DNA from: Scatophagus argus
Taxonomy: Eukaryota > Chordata > Actinopteri > Scatophagidae
Assembly (NCBI RefSeq): GCF_020382885.2
Contig: NC_058515.1
Location: 2,897,223 to 2,961,222, forward strand
Reading direction: 5' to 3'
DNA: 64,000 nucleotides
Shown here: in pieces, positions 1 through 13,789 of the stretch
Layout: each line of letters begins with the position of its first letter
Numbering within the stretch: position 1 is the stretch's first letter
The notes under the pieces: model-generated
The model's input: only the letters and a program-made list of their open reading frames with translations
What the model was told of the DNA's origin: nothing
Database searches by the model: none
Position numbers and translations under genes: made by a program

Positions 1-1225
1 AGTTTCTTGGGCCCCTCAGGGCCAGTTAGCAGGCCATTATTGAGCGGTTGATATTTTTCTGAAGCCAGAGCACTGCAGCCAAAGGCCAAACACAAACTGA
101 CCCTCTGCACCACAGAGGCCTGATCAATGAGGAAGTTGCGTGGGTTTTCATGATCAATATATTGTCCACACGCTCCAAAACATCCTTTTCATTAAGTTGT
201 GGGACACCAAGCTTTAAAAGCTTTATGACTCAAAACAGACCTGTTAAGTTCTTATCTTTGTTGTCTACTACCCGTTTCTGTCTTTCCCGTCACTGATAAA
301 CATCTTAACATCAGTCACCAACACGCTAACATGCAACAACTCAGAGCAGCATCTCAGTCCGCGCTGCTCTTTGCTCTGACAGCTTTCTTGTTTGCCGGCC
401 GTAACTGAGAGTCAATTTGGAGCAGATGGTGCGGTTAAAAGATGCCCCGTAATCCTCTCCCAGGAAGAGGGTTAGGGAGATGGGGGAAGGGGTGGGATAA
501 AGAGTCCTCTGGGTGATTTCATGCCGAGGTTGTGAATGAAAAATGTTTCCCACACAGCTTAAATATTTCTTCCCACCTTAACAGTGAGATCAAAGTGCTG
601 CCTGAGGTGAAGCAGGTTATCATCTGCAGGGTGGGTTACTGAGGCAAACACTTCATTAGTCTCAGCTCAAGAGCGAGAAGACCATAGACACGTGATATAT
701 TAGGTAGTTCAACTGGTTTACATTGTCTCTGTGTCCCAACACAATCTCCTAAGCATTTTCATTCTGTACATCAAAGCTGACATTCTTAGATTTTTTTCAG
801 CTTTTGTTCAAAAAAGTAACTTGTATGAGCTCCAAGATCATTTAAACTCTAGGTTATATTTGGCCATTTTCATGCCAAGCAACACAAAGAACAAAAGCAA
901 GAATTTAAAATTTAAATGTTATTCAGATCATCTGGGACAGTGATATTTCTGATGGTATTAAGAAAAACACACCTGGTCATGATTAGATTGGATGGAATCT
1001 AAATACAATGCTCTTTATCTGTTTGAGTTCCAGCTACGTATTCACAAATCTATTATTACTGTGTGCAAAGTCTTTCTTAACTTGTTTCAAACCGGTGATT
1101 TACTACATGTGGTTGCACCACTAGAACTTTTCCCAAAGAAGGCTTCAGTCATTTTAGGTTCTTTCCTTCTTTTCATGCTGATGTGTGTTCATTTTTTATA
1201 AGTCTGGCTTTAATGAGATTTTCAA
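1..1225. other. Intergenic, nothing recognised
   Basis: Mixed AT-rich sequence with only short frames on both strands. None has a recognisable domain, a flanking splice-site pair or compositional bias that would support an exon. No transposon end or simple repeat of note was seen. Confidence 0.5.
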
Positions 1226-1470
1226 CTCTATAAAAATGGGGGTGAAATGTCACGATTGACAGCCGAGTGATTCTCGTGATTGGGTCGGGCGGGAGCATGG
1301 ACAGGGACGTAATACCACGCCTCCACTGCCCAATCACTACTGCACAGACTCTAGCACCAAATGACATCATCAGGCGTAAGATGGCAGCGCTCAGATCCGT
1401 CATATTTGGCTTCATTTCTTGTACAGTGGCAGCAGGTGGAGAAGCAGTTCCCATCTTTATGCAACCAAAC
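1226..1470 (+). repeat. Dispersed repeat, copy A (related copy in ppp1cb intron 7)
   Basis: The stretch at about 1229-1283 reads TATAAAAATGGGGGTGAAAT, then a CGATTGACAGC core, then CTCGTGATTGG. The same string, in the same order with a few substitutions, occurs on the opposite strand at 42357-42418. The two copies sit about 41 kb apart in unrelated contexts, which is what an interspersed element looks like. The outer limits are guesses, and the 161-codon minus frame across this region is best explained as repeat sequence. The element family is not identified. Confidence 0.6.
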
Positions 1471-4400
1471 AGCCAGAACGAGTCTGGCTGCTGACATATT
1501 ATCACACAAAGGACACATCTTGTAAACATCACAATTATAAATGTAACAAAACAACAGGAATAACACTTTTGTATAAAATTTCCTTTTTTGTCTGACGAAC
1601 CAGGTTCAGTTCTCATAAATAGAGCCACAAAGTGCCACTGAGTAACATTTTCTCTCAATTAAGATTCCTGTTGCCATTCAGTTCAATGGATATTTTGTTT
1701 CTGTGTTAGGTGTTTTAAATTATTTGATGATCATTCATATTTTTGTCACTAATTGCTTGATTATTACAAGAAAACTTGATTCACATTGCTGGGGATTACT
1801 CACTTTAGTTTAGGACTTGCCATAGGCAGTTCATGAATTATTGATCAATTCTACAGCAACTAATCAAAAAACAGAAGCATCAGAGTTGCACAGATTTATT
1901 TTTCCAGTTCATTTCAGACAGTAAAAGTTGATTATATGTTTTCCAGATTGTCTTTCGACTAAACTCCAGAAACCTATTCATCATCATCAGTATCCAGACA
2001 GTCACATGCCAGAACACATCATAGGACAGACTGATGCCACATGTGTGGTAAATCCATTCTGTTCTTTCAATAATTCTCAGCGAAGGGACCAATCACAGTT
2101 TGAAACATGGACCAAACAGACCAATCACAATCTTTAAGGAAGAAACAAATCCTGCACCAAATGCACCATATGTGTTTGGTTCCTCTTTCTTGTCTGTAAA
2201 GCTGTTCACCACTGTCTGCTGTCTGTCTGGACTTGATGTGCACGCCTCAGTGCATACATGCATTTGTATGTGCTCTGTAACAGTGACTTACAATTGCACA
2301 ATTTTTCCACTGGCACTCGCGCCAGTAGATCATATCTGACCTCAAGCCATAAGAGAAAAGGCAAAGTGTAGAGAGATTCTTAAGATCATGATAACTAAGT
2401 TTATGTATTTAACCTGCAGTGCTGTCAGTCCACTGTGTCTTGCAGAGACAACCAGGAGACTGCAAACTTTTATCAAGAGCCACAACATTAAAACAAAGAG
2501 AAGGGAAGGGGTGCAGTCATGTGTTTAAGATTAATAATGCTAGAGTATAGAAGTTGATCAACTTGTTGATTTTGATGCATTCCTTTGCAATTTTTCACTT
2601 ATTTTCTATTTGCGGCTGTGGTGGCAGGGTGCACAGTGTGTTTTCAGTCTTCCTGTTTCACATGATTCTTACATAATTCTGATAAGCAGGAACTCTTTCA
2701 CCCTTTTTGGATGCAGCATTGCTAAAGGGACATAAAGAATCTGTCGTTAAGCATCCATCCAAATGCATTTTACCTGAATTTTACTCTCTACCCCAACTAC
2801 CTGAAAACGACAACTCTAACATGAACAAACTAAGGACTACGAAGGACTAGTGGACAATACCCGTGAAGAGGTTAGATATCAGAGGAAATACCCGGTGATC
2901 TTACCTGTGCTTATCCCAAATATCCATAAGAAATCCAAATCCAAGATAAACTTTGACTAAATATCACATTTAGGAGATTTTATTGGGCATAAATAGAAGA
3001 AAATGTCATTTTTGTTCTATTAAAAAGTGACACACTTTCATCATTTAAAACGGGTCATTTCTGGGAGTCACAGGACTTTGATACATTCTTACTTTGATAC
3101 TTTTTGTGACACGGTTTACCAGCAGTAGCTCATACTTCTACAGTATTTTGTAGGTTGATCTGTAGTCATTGTGTGACTGTTTGCAGTACGGCAGACACGT
3201 CGACTACAGTGGCGCAGTAAAAGGTCAGCTTCTTTGGTAAACATGCCCGATCCTCTTTATCTTTGTTCAAAAGAAGCACATGATCAAAAGAGGCTAATTT
3301 TCCTGCTACAAAGAGATCAATCTGTAGGTCACAGTCGATACAGATTAATCACTCTGTTGACTTTGGGTCGCTGGTGTCTTCTGACATTATAATCACACAA
3401 AGCCTCTCCTGTAGCTCTTAAAACAATATTTAAATACCCTTAATCAATGCATCAAGATGAACAACTTACATTAACCCATTTAGCATTGTAACACTATTCC
3501 ATTATTCATTCAAACAAATGTTTGATGAGGTGATCATTTTGAGTGAAGGAGAAACAGCATATGATTGTTTTGATGCCCAGGCATTTTAACGTAGTCATTT
3601 TTGAATGTGTCAGCTTCACAGCTGATGTCAAACCTCATCCAGGGAGAGAAAACCTGAGGGCATTAAAGGTTTTCCATGAGCGCTAATGGCTTTGGGTGAA
3701 TTCAGATGATGTACATGCAGGCTGGTGGTGATGTATGGCCAAGAAAACAGAGACAATGCGTACGTGCGTCCTTACTGAAGGACTTCTCTGGTACTGCTGA
3801 CGATAAAGCGGGACAAAGTCTCCTTGTCATGTGTTTATCTGCGTGTGTGTGGTGGGTGTGTGAGCGACTGACTAAGAGAACGAAACAGAGAGCAGGCCTG
3901 TTTGCAATGGGACAGCGCACAAACATTGCTAGTTTTTACTTGCGTCAGAGGCAAGTGGCTGTAAAAGCAGGAAAATGTGGATTACATCACTGGGTCACAG
4001 TCTATTCACAGACAGTCTGCTATCAGCACAGCACAGGTATGCTCTCAATGCAAATAACATGGATTCAGAGACACCTGTTAACCTGTCTGCTGCCTGCAGA
4101 CGATGAATGACAACCGATAAGAGGGTTACAAAGTGCTCATAGTCAAACAGAGCTCGGACAGTTTGGTTTCTTTTTCTCTTCGGCCGCCAGTTGGATCAGA
4201 GCCTGCTTAACAAACAAAAAATACTTAAAGGGATAGAGTTGGGGTTATAAAGGAGCTGAAACCAAACTATAGTTTTAAAATCTGTTTATCAAGTGTTTGA
4301 ATTTTTTTTTCTCTTTCAAAACACAAGCAATCATTCATGTCCTATATATAATATAGCACGTCCTTGATCTGTCTACTGTGGGTAGGTGGCAATATGTGTT

Positions 4401-5304
4401 TCCATTTGAGAAGTAGGAGGCGTCTTGCTGGAAGAGTAATGCTTTCGCCTGAAAGCATTACCATAAGAGGATCAAGTTGAATATCCACACCAGAAAACTC
4501 TCCAAAAAAAAAAAAAAAGATTTAAAAATGTCTCAAGACAATTCAGAAAAAAGCAGGTCCAGAAGGTGAGGTGAGGTGACCGTCCACAGACCTTATGCAT
4601 CATTAGTGCTCGGAGATATCAGTCAAGCATTAGTATACTAAGTTATGATGTAACATTTTGCATTGTGTAAGACCATGCCAGGATGTGTGAACTACACTAC
4701 ATTAACCTTAAAGCAGGCAACTTATAAATAACTCTAATGCATCAGTGGATCAGGATGCAGGATGTAGGTTTTCTTTTTTGTTTATTTTTTTGTTTGTTTG
4801 TTTGTTTTTGTCATTGTCAACAAATATCACATAAACACCAAAGCAATGACTGTAGCCTACTAACAAGTATTGTGTGTGTATTTGGTTTTCCAAAATATTC
4901 TGTTGGGAATGTATGTTGCCAAATGTGCCACCACAGGTAGATTATCTAATCTTAAATGGTTTTCATCTAACTATCTCGTGCAGCCCACAGTGTATCATCG
5001 GAGAAGCATTTAGCTTTAGTTTGCATCTTATTCAAATGTTTTAGTCTTGTTGGAAGTCACAAGTTTGATGCATCTCGAGCTGTTACCACCTCTTTGTATG
5101 AGGCAAATTTATAGTATGTATTTCAACAGCTACAAAGTGAAACAAATGAATTAACTGAGTTGAATAGAGCTGAACTTAATTATGTACCATTACATCCCTG
5201 AATCTATTCTAGCCAGTCCTTGCGCTTTCAACTCAGTGATTTCAAATGACATTACACAGCTCAAACCTGAAGCTCCTCTATCATCTATGCATGCACTGCA
5301 ATGA

Positions 5305-5309
<5 letters not shown>

Positions 5310-5336
<27 letters not shown>
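5310..5336. repeat. (CT)n microsatellite
   Basis: Perfect CT dinucleotide run followed by a T-rich stretch. Confidence 0.9.
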
Positions 5337-5340
<4 letters not shown>

Positions 5341-7051
5341 CTTTTTTTTTATTGATTTAAAACTTGCTCCTCAACATTTCAATGGCACAGTCAAAGCAGT
5401 CACACCTTGAGCCAGACAGCAAAAAGACAGATTATTATTCCAGGTTTTAAAACATTTGAATGGTAAAGCAAATAAGCTGCAACCCAGCTACCTTTACCGC
5501 ACAAGCAGCCTGCTTATTATGTGTGTAGGTCAAAGGTTACAGTGCTGACACTACTGTCTGGTATGAGTGAGGACAGTTTTTTATGTCTTTCCCCTCTCTA
5601 TCAGACTTTAAAGCCCTTTAGAGCTTCTCAGTCGTGTTGATAAAGACAACACCTCAAATGTTATCAGTAAGTGACCCATATAGTTTAGAAATACATTTGA
5701 TGGTGGAGACAGTTAGTAGCACTCATCGTTGAGTGGTGAGGACATGACCTTAGCTCTCAAAGCAGGCACATACCAGCGTCCTGTTTGACAGAAATGGCCC
5801 CAGTGACACTAAGTTGAAAGGAATGTGCGGTATGGGAGGAACTCCGCGGTATGTTGTACGATCCCAGGCCCACACAAAACATCAGTCCACACATTCAGGT
5901 CTTTCCTGGGACACAGGTTGTAACGTAAAAGCTAACGACATGCCCATTCAGATAATTTGGCCAATGAGCACTTAAGAAATTTGATCATGCAGAATTATTA
6001 AGAAGTGATGATCTCACAAAGATGATCAAATAATGAGCCCATACTTGCATTTTCGGGAAGGGGATTTTGAAATGATTATGTGTCAAAGTGCACATAGTCG
6101 TGGGGTTAAAAATGAATTCTTAAATTAATTTAAGGAAAAATCCTTTCATTATATGCTCCTATTATATCCTAGTATATTATATCCTTTTATGATATGCTCC
6201 TATGTGTTGTCTTTTATGTGATTATAACATCTTTAAAGTTGTTCTGATGGCATAAAGTTTTGTCTTTAGACCGTCTCAGCGAATATTAATGAATTCTCTG
6301 TATTGTGCTCAGCCCATTTTTGTCTATTTTGATACTTCCTCTAAATACACATTTTTTCACACTTTTAACAAAAAGTGAAGTTGAGGCTTTACATACACAA
6401 GACTTGTTGGAACTGGTCAGCAATGGCAGTTAAATCTCCAATTTGTTAGAGTTTCTGCAAAACCTCAGATTGGCGACACTAGCGTGAGCCATTAGCCAAG
6501 ACAAGACATAGCAAAGGAAACTGATTAGCTCACATGTCTGGAATTTGGGCCAATATCTTAATTGTTGCATTAGTTAAATTAAATTTTTTTTCAACATCTT
6601 ATAAAGTTAATATGGCAAATATTTTAGTTCTAGTAATCTAGAACATCTAGTAAACACGGAGCAACGTTATACAACATTCGCTCTCCTGTTAGCTTTCCTA
6701 CAGACCAACTCCTAAAGGAAAGATATGGCGCCTTATTGTCTAAACAATCCACTAAGTGGGGTGATCATTTTCTCTGGGTTTCTCACTATTAGCATCTTCA
6801 CACATTTCACTTTTAATACAAGACACAGGCCTAATGCGATCTCTCAGTAAAACTCAGTGATGGCCCATGGTACCTACTATGACAGAAAAATTCACATGGC
6901 TGAGGTTTAGAGACAAAGAGCTGCAGTGTTTTTATGGTGTTTCTCCTGCCCAAAGACACCCTGGCAGCTCATATGACCAGAGATGTGTGGCTTTAAAACA
7001 GAACGAGGTATTCATAACTGCTGTACGTCCTCACGTGGAACGAGCTAAGCA

Positions 7052-7070
7052 GTGTGTGTGTGTGTGTGTT

Positions 7071-7102
<32 letters not shown>
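7052..7102. repeat. (GT)n(GA)n compound microsatellite
   Basis: A GT run with a single interruption passes directly into a GA run. Confidence 0.9.
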
Positions 7103-7595
7103 TGGCTGTTTGGTGTAAACCTCTGACCACAAATACCTCGCATCAACACATGGTTTGAGATTGCAGCCCATGGGAAGACCTTTGCTTCAATAATCAGTAG
7201 TAATCTGAAACTGTACTTTTAAAAAAATAACATGCATGAAGAATAATCCCAAGAATGTCTTCAATTCATTAATAACTTTATTTATGAATCTTGCTGAAAT
7301 AGAGACCCACTAATTTACAGTATTAAAATGAATAAATTTGTCAGTACTGAAAGGTACCACCATGCCTGCTTGTACTGATATGGAATCTAGAAGATGTCAG
7401 CAAAATACTGGAAGAGAATTCTTTCATATTAACATGGGCAGGATATGGAAAAATAGAATAAATCATTTATGATGGCTTTATTAATTGATTAATAAGTAAT
7501 TTACTAATTCTTTAAATGGAAGCAAAAAAAGGCCACAATTTAACTAATGCTGAATACTTAAGATTTAAATTTAAATACCACAAGTTTACTTTTTT

Positions 7596-8072
7596 TTTTT
7601 TTGTCTTTTTTTGCACACAGTGGGCACAGGGACATTTAGATCTCTGGAGATGGACTTGTAGCCTTGAGATTGTCCCTGCTTTTCCACAATTTTGGTTCTC
7701 AAATCCTCTGACAATTCTTTGCTCTTCTTTCTTTTCACAGACACACAACGCAAAGGTTGAGCCAATTTTTCTCCATTTTAACTGGCTGTAAGTGTGATTT
7801 CTATATTGCCAGCACCTGTTACCTGCCACAGGTGAGTTTAATTACAAATTAAAGGAGCATCACATGGTTGAAATACAATGGAGTTCTGTGTAGAATCATA
7901 TCAGATTTGGCTTTTTTTTCCCTCTGCTTTTTAGTGTTGTTCCAATGCAACCAAAAGAAATAAACATGTGAATACCAAAGCTTTTGTAATTTGAACATTT
8001 TTTTTGGGAGAAGTGGTGCATTATCTGACAGAAGTGCAGGGGTGCCAATATTTTTGGCCACGACTGTTGTAG
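7596..8072 (+). mobile_element. Decayed Tc1/mariner-like transposon, right part
   Basis: The right boundary reads GGGGTGCCAATATTTTTGGC followed by CACGACTGT at about 8039-8069. That is the typical terminal-repeat wording of a common teleost Tc1/mariner family. Just inside it is a CACAGGTGAGTTTAATTAC stretch also typical of the 3' halves of such elements. No matching left terminal repeat was found, so this copy is truncated. The overlapping plus and minus frames here are shadows of the repeat. The family assignment rests on recall of terminal sequence style, and the left limit is approximate. Confidence 0.5.
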
Positions 8073-9797
8073 AAAGTGGAGGCAATTTGTCATATAAAAT
8101 ATAGTGTAGGCTCTGAAACTTTAATGTGTTTCTGCTGTTGTGCACACTATCTATTACGAATAATGTAATATGAATGGACTGTAAAACTAATAAACATCAT
8201 AATCATGTATAAGATGAAAAAATAGGACAAACTGAACTCCTCAGCACCAACATGTGGATCTCCTGATTCCAAAGCTACATCCTTCTCTCTGGACACCTAA
8301 TCCTCATAAGCCTTTATAATGTCCTGCACAGACAGAAAGAGAGAGAGAGAGAGAGAGGAAGTGGAGAGAGGAGAGTCTGAGCTTAATGACCTTGGAAGCC
8401 GATTACAGGCCAACCGTGTTTTCACAAACGACACTGCGAGCCCCTGGACTCAGTCTGTATGTATCAAAACAGCCACAGTCACACAGAAAAGACTGCAGGC
8501 ATAGTGACTCATTCAATGGTGATTCATGAAGGTACTAATGATAAAGACAAACCTTTGCACTTTGTGTAAATGCTGTTTTCAGTATCGGCTTCTGAAAGAC
8601 ATGGTGCCACTAGAGGGCAGCCTAGGTGTTCTGTAATTACACAACTGTCCCAGCTGGAGAAAGTGTGTCACTTGGATGTGCTCCCTGGTGGGCTAATAGA
8701 GTGTTGACCTGACCTAAAGACAGAAAGTATTAACACAAGTGGATTAAGAGACAGCGTGATGCCTCTGATCAGAGCGTTAATAAACTGCCTGGAAGTCCAG
8801 AAGTTTCCCCTGCAGTTTGTTTGACTCCCACAAATCCCACTTTTCCCTCAGACCAATCAGGCGTAAACACAACACCTGCACATATCAACTCCATTCATGC
8901 ATAGCGTGGAGTATCAGCTGTCAGCTTACATTGTAAAGCTACCGTGTAATTCCCAATCTTTTCTCCTGGATTTGAACATGGTGTGTTCTCTGTTAAGGCC
9001 TTGTCGTTCGTGTGGTCCTTTGTGAAAAACAACTCTGTGTGTGTGTGACCGCAAACCTGTTTGCAAGATGCAATCTGCGAAGCTCCCGCTACTTTTCATA
9101 GGGCTGATGCTGTTACGTCAGATACAAAACCACTGGTCTGACCGATTGCTATTGCAAATGTCCTTTGCTGCTGCACACTTCCGGCAGAGCGAAGCGATCT
9201 CTGAGCATGAAAGGTACGATGGTAATATTACACTGAGATGTGTGCTGAAAACCCTTGCGCAATGCCACCTTTTTGTTTTCAAACTTGAGAACTTTGAAAA
9301 AAGACTGACTTCTCAGCCTGTAATTACGTAATATAACCCTTCAAGTGAAACCTACAATTTCATTTTAAACAGAGAACTCTAAGAGGACCCTGGTACCTGT
9401 TTAGTTTCATGTGGCCCCATGTCCTAGTTAAACAGGAAGTGCGATGATTGTTCTTACAAGAGTGAACCTGTTTGACCACCTGCCACATTTCCAGACAAAC
9501 ATGTCACCATTCATTTTGTTCTTTTCCACCACACAAATATGTTAAATTGTATGTTTTTGACCTCTGTGTTACGCAACGGCAGAAGGGCTGTTTTGAAAGT
9601 TCTTAACATGCCACGCTTTTTGAACATTGTCCATCCAAAGCAGAACATGTAATTTAGAAAATTCTTTAACTTTACAAATCTGTTTTTGAGTTTGTGTTTT
9701 TCTCTTTTATTTTGTCATCACCATATTCTTATTGCTTGTGATTTCATGTTAGTCACACAATACGTGTACACCAGCCATGTAAAGGCAAATGCATCAT
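8073..9797. other. Intergenic, downstream of the S100 gene
   Basis: No coding exon recognised. A short GA run lies at 8338-8357. The 96-codon plus frame near 9041 has no family resemblance. Confidence 0.5.
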
Positions 9798-9803
9798 TTT
9801 ATT
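9798..9803 (-). promoter_or_regulatory. Poly(A) signal of the S100 gene
   Basis: AATAAA on the minus strand about 86 nt past the S100 stop codon. A second AATAAA lies at 9706-9711. Either could serve; the nearer one is the simpler choice. Confidence 0.55.
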
Positions 9804-9888
9804 CAGATGTTAAAGAAAACAATCGGCATAGGGGTTTTATGTCTTTGCTGGAACCATTTGGCCCCACCCCAGGGTGCTGTCTCCCTGC

Positions 9889-10643
9889 TCACTTCTTGGG
9901 ACAGCGGTCATGGCAAGCACAGGTGAGAGCTGCCACCATCACCACGAATTCACTGAAGTCGACCTCGGAGTCCCCGTTAAAATCCAGACCTTTCAGCAGC
10001 TTGTCCACCTCATCAGGGTTCTTCGCTGCCTGCACAGACAGACAAAACAATTAATATTGTTGCATTGTTACACTATTCCAATATTATTGCATGCATTTGG
10101 GAACGCTGGAATGCAAGTGCCTTGGTAAGTCTCTTTTCCTTGCTACAAATAGTAGAATTTTAGCATCAAGAGTGTTATTCAGGTTCAAATTGGGTGCAAA
10201 TATGGCAATAACTTAATGGGAGGGTATTTTAAACTGGTCAAAAAGTTCAAAAATGAAGAAAAATAAACAGTAATAAAACATTCAAAAATGCATCGCTGCA
10301 AAAGCATCAGATAAATCAATCACTATTATGATTTAGATTTAGATTTTAAACCAAAAGGAAACACATTTCAGAACTGCAGGCTTATTTTGTCACGTAAAAC
10401 TGTACTCACACTACGAAGCATATTGTTTTTATGGATGAATATCTAAAGTATGAGCAAACGTGCATCACTGTGACCTCCCCATCCCTGCGTTCCTGTGCAC
10501 TGTACCTTAAGCAATCCAGGTAGCTCTTTCTCAAGCAAAGTCTTGACCTCGGCTTTGCTCAGGGTGTCCTTGCTGCCTTCCCCAGCAGCATACGTATCAA
10601 ATGTCTTCATCAGGATGGCCATGGCCGTCTCTAGCTGGGTCAT
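9889..10643 (-). CDS. S100 family EF-hand calcium-binding protein, S100A1/P/Z-like
   Basis: Two coding exons, 10506-10643 and 9889-10029, join in phase 0 through a GT-AG intron into a 92-residue protein, the usual S100 length. Residues about 20-33 ([14 protein letters not shown]) fit the S100-type first loop. Residues 62-73 ([12 protein letters not shown]) are a canonical EF-hand loop with acidic or Asn ligands at positions 1, 3, 5, 7, 9 and 12. The segment [12 protein letters not shown] matches helix IV of the S100A1/Z group. S100 proteins are small dimeric calcium sensors that expose a target-binding face when calcium is bound; the target here is unknown. The C-terminus [10 protein letters not shown] is Cys-rich. 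The start codon opens the S100 signature [12 protein letters not shown] at 10648-10650 could be the acceptor of a non-coding first exon, as is common in S100 genes. Which fish S100 paralogue this is cannot be settled by eye. Confidence 0.9.
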
Positions 10644-10727
10644 GTTTGCTGTTTAAGAGGAAAATCTGAGACCAGCACCGATCGACAGAGTAGGAGTGTC
10701 AAGAGTGAGAGAGGAGAGAGGCAACTC

Positions 10728-10735
10728 TTTTTATA
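10728..10735 (-). promoter_or_regulatory. Possible TATA box for the S100 gene
   Basis: TATAAAAA on the minus strand about 85 bp before the start codon, which would give a short leader of roughly 55-60 nt. If the gene instead has a spliced non-coding first exon, this TATA would be incidental. Confidence 0.4.
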
Positions 10736-13086
10736 CCTTTGGGAAGAAAAGACTAATAACACGTTTCAAAAGGTCAGGTAACACCGGTAAAGTATTGAAT
10801 GTAGGTGGTGACTCCAACTTCGTCAACATACTCCCAGTCCTACAACGCCCAGTGTACATACTACACTTACTTATCACAGATCATTAAGAGCTTTAGTCAT
10901 TTACTTGTTGATTTAAGGGGAGGTCTTTTCCTTAACTATGCCACATAATAGATTGTGTGATGTGTTTGATTTTAAGCAATGTAAAGTTGATATATAAGCC
11001 TGGTGCTGGTTGTCTCATTAGCTATCAGATGACACTGAAACACGTTTAAATCTAATGCCAGTGCATCTGTTGTGGTTGTTGGTCTAACCACAAGAGGAAA
11101 ATCCAGGATTACAGGAATCTTGTAGCAGTGTTGCCAAAAAATGCTTTTCAAACATGCTTAAATGATATGAATAATGTGGAATATCACTTAACATACTGTG
11201 CCATCACTCATCAGCCTAAAACAAAGTGTTTTAGCATTTTATGTTTTAGGATTTCTAAGAAATGAGCATGATAGAAGAATCAATATACATTACCGCTGCA
11301 TCTTTTGTGGTTAACAAGGGAATGATTGCAAGCGAAAGAAAGTGTGCGAGAGTGTGAGAAAGCCTGCAGTGGTTAACACCATTTGCAGGTATCTGTGGGT
11401 ATACAGTAAAGATGGTATGCAAGTAAGGGGGGGTGTATACTGCTTGTTTGTTCCCATGAGTGAAGGACCATCTTCATTTCCTCTAAGTCTGAAAAAGGCT
11501 GACTCATTGGGTGTGGGGTCTCTGTATTAAGAAACCTGTTGGTGCCCATCATGCTACTATTTATTTAGTCATTGGTCATCACCCTCACATAACCACTTAT
11601 AAATAATTTTCAAGATATGTGACAACAAAACTATCCGTATCACACAGGCTCTAACTGAATAACTGAACGCAAAGCAAAAGTCACACTCAAAGATTGCAGG
11701 AGGACAACATGATTTTTGTTTTTAATGCATTTTTGTTTGTGGACCCATGTGTAACCTGAGCACTGAGTCTGTCTGTCACTTGGCCACGTCAGAGGACGTA
11801 TGGCTGCTGCCATACGCAGAACAGGGTGGGGTTCAACTTCGAAGGTTAATCGCACGCAAGCACGTACTGCATACAGCCCATATATGAAATCCACTTGAAA
11901 CTGTGAAGTACTCCCCACAGGTGGAGATGGGTGTGCTCGAGTCTAATCATTTTATTGCTTGTATCTTGTTTTCATGCTTGTCAGAGTCAAGAACCCACTT
12001 TCACATGTATAGTGACAGAGGGCATCAGGGTCTTGACAGCCCTATTTTACATGCATAAAGTCCTTGTAATTCAGATAAAGTTCATTCCAACAAGAAAAAA
12101 TATCACACAGATAAGCTATTTGGTGAAAATGGTGGTCCATGAAGCTCTTCTTTCACCAATAAGAAGCATGATAATATCCTCGATGAATGCGCTGGACAAA
12201 TCCCAGGTACTGTGAGTGATATAGTGTTGTTTGATGAGGACAGCCAATTTTGAGTGACAGCTGAGTGACAGCTTGACAGTATGTTTACACATATGACACA
12301 CTGTGGCTGAGTAAATGTGTGGTACCTATGTAGTACCTTGTAGTACCTGTCGTCTTGGTTATGAAGTAGTTCTCACATCAGGGGGCTGATGAGGGTTGGA
12401 TTTATTTATTTATTTATTTTTTAAATCATAATTATGTTACTAATATGAGCAACTTACTAACATTGAATGTAAGCCTTCTTTCAGTAACAATGCTAAAAAT
12501 GTTTTACGGACGTGATTTTGGTAAATTTTGTAAAAAATAAATACATAGCGTGAAATTTAGAGCACATGCGTTGAGAAATGAGCGCACACATGGTGAAATC
12601 TTAGACGCTTTGTGTCAGATTTGTATCGGCTTGTGTGACAACAAAATGCATACAACAAGACCAAGGAGAAACTGCACTAACTGTCACAGGCAATGTTTCC
12701 TGTCATTGACCTATTATGTAGCAACCCCCTAACCACAGTTTCCACCCAGTGTCCTTCAGATGATGTGTTTGCCTGTTTGCCATGTAATCAATACCACTCA
12801 TAAATGTAGACAACTACTAACTGATAACATGATCACGAAAACAAAAGCATCTAATTTCTTAAGTGAGAATGTCTGTAAATGTTCACACCCCACATTATCA
12901 CTGAAAGGAATTTAGAGCACAAAGATTGGCAAGACTTAGTTTATAGAAAAATAGAAAATATTTACACTCACATAAAATCACTTACATAATTCACGTAACA
13001 GTAAGTAAATGAATGTACAAGATATACATGCTGAAATATAGCAAAAGAAAATATTGGAACTTTAGAAAAGTCCTCTGAATGCATCT
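10736..13086. other. Intergenic, between the S100 and immunoglobulin-receptor genes
   Basis: No exon recognised. A (TTTA)n run at 12400-12420 gives AATAAA repeats on the minus strand and could hold the poly(A) site of the immunoglobulin-domain gene, about 670 nt past its stop. That is inference only. Confidence 0.45.
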
Positions 13087-13758
13087 TCACCCGCTTTCTT
13101 TGGTCTGCACACGTTCAAAGTAATCGAAGGATTCATACACTGATACCTGACACTGAAAGAAAGAGAGATAAAAACAATTATTACATGTACACAATATATT
13201 CTATAGTACATCAGTACATCAAAATAATGTCAAATAAGAGTAATTTAAAAGAGCTAAAGGGTCTGTGGAAGTTAAAACGTGGACGTTATATTTCGAACTG
13301 AGTGACAGGCATATTCACACTGTTCACCCCGTTAAGATGGTTCAGCTCACAAACATTATACAAAGAGTTAATATCAAGCAATGGAAAAAGTTTGTATACA
13401 CTGAGTAGGCTGATTGAGGACTTGGTTCATTTTATTTAACAGGATATAATGCAACTAAAAGGACAATGGACCCACCGAACGTGGATTAAAGATGAAACAA
13501 AGGGTGCTGATTGCTTACCTCCTCACCACACCGAACAAACAGGAACAGTGTCAGTGAGTGCCACATGATTTTTTTTTTTTTCATTTTGCCCTTCATACTC
13601 TGCACATTTGTTCACAACTGTCTATTTGTAGACTACCATTACACTCACCCACTGAGTAGAGCCTCTAGAGGAACTGGTGCTATGTTTGTCCGTTTCTGCC
13701 ACCTCTGAGTCAGTCTGGGGAGACTCGTAGATCACCCTGACTGCTTGTGCTGAAACCA

Positions 13759-13789
<31 letters not shown>

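Larger units (their letters stand above)
1471..7595. other. Intergenic, no gene recognised
   Basis: About 6 kb of AT-rich DNA. The longest frame, 3706-4110 on the plus strand (134 codons), has no recognisable domain and no splice context, so it is not called. Simple repeats include a CT run near 5310-5336 and a GT/GA compound run at 7052-7102. Confidence 0.5.

Noticed and set aside
1173-1658. 161-codon minus-strand frame
   Set aside because: Overlaps the dispersed repeat found again at 42.4 kb; coding content is better explained as repeat sequence.
3706-4110. 134-codon plus-strand frame
   Set aside because: No domain, no splice sites at sensible places, and Trp/Cys/Gln-rich random-looking composition.
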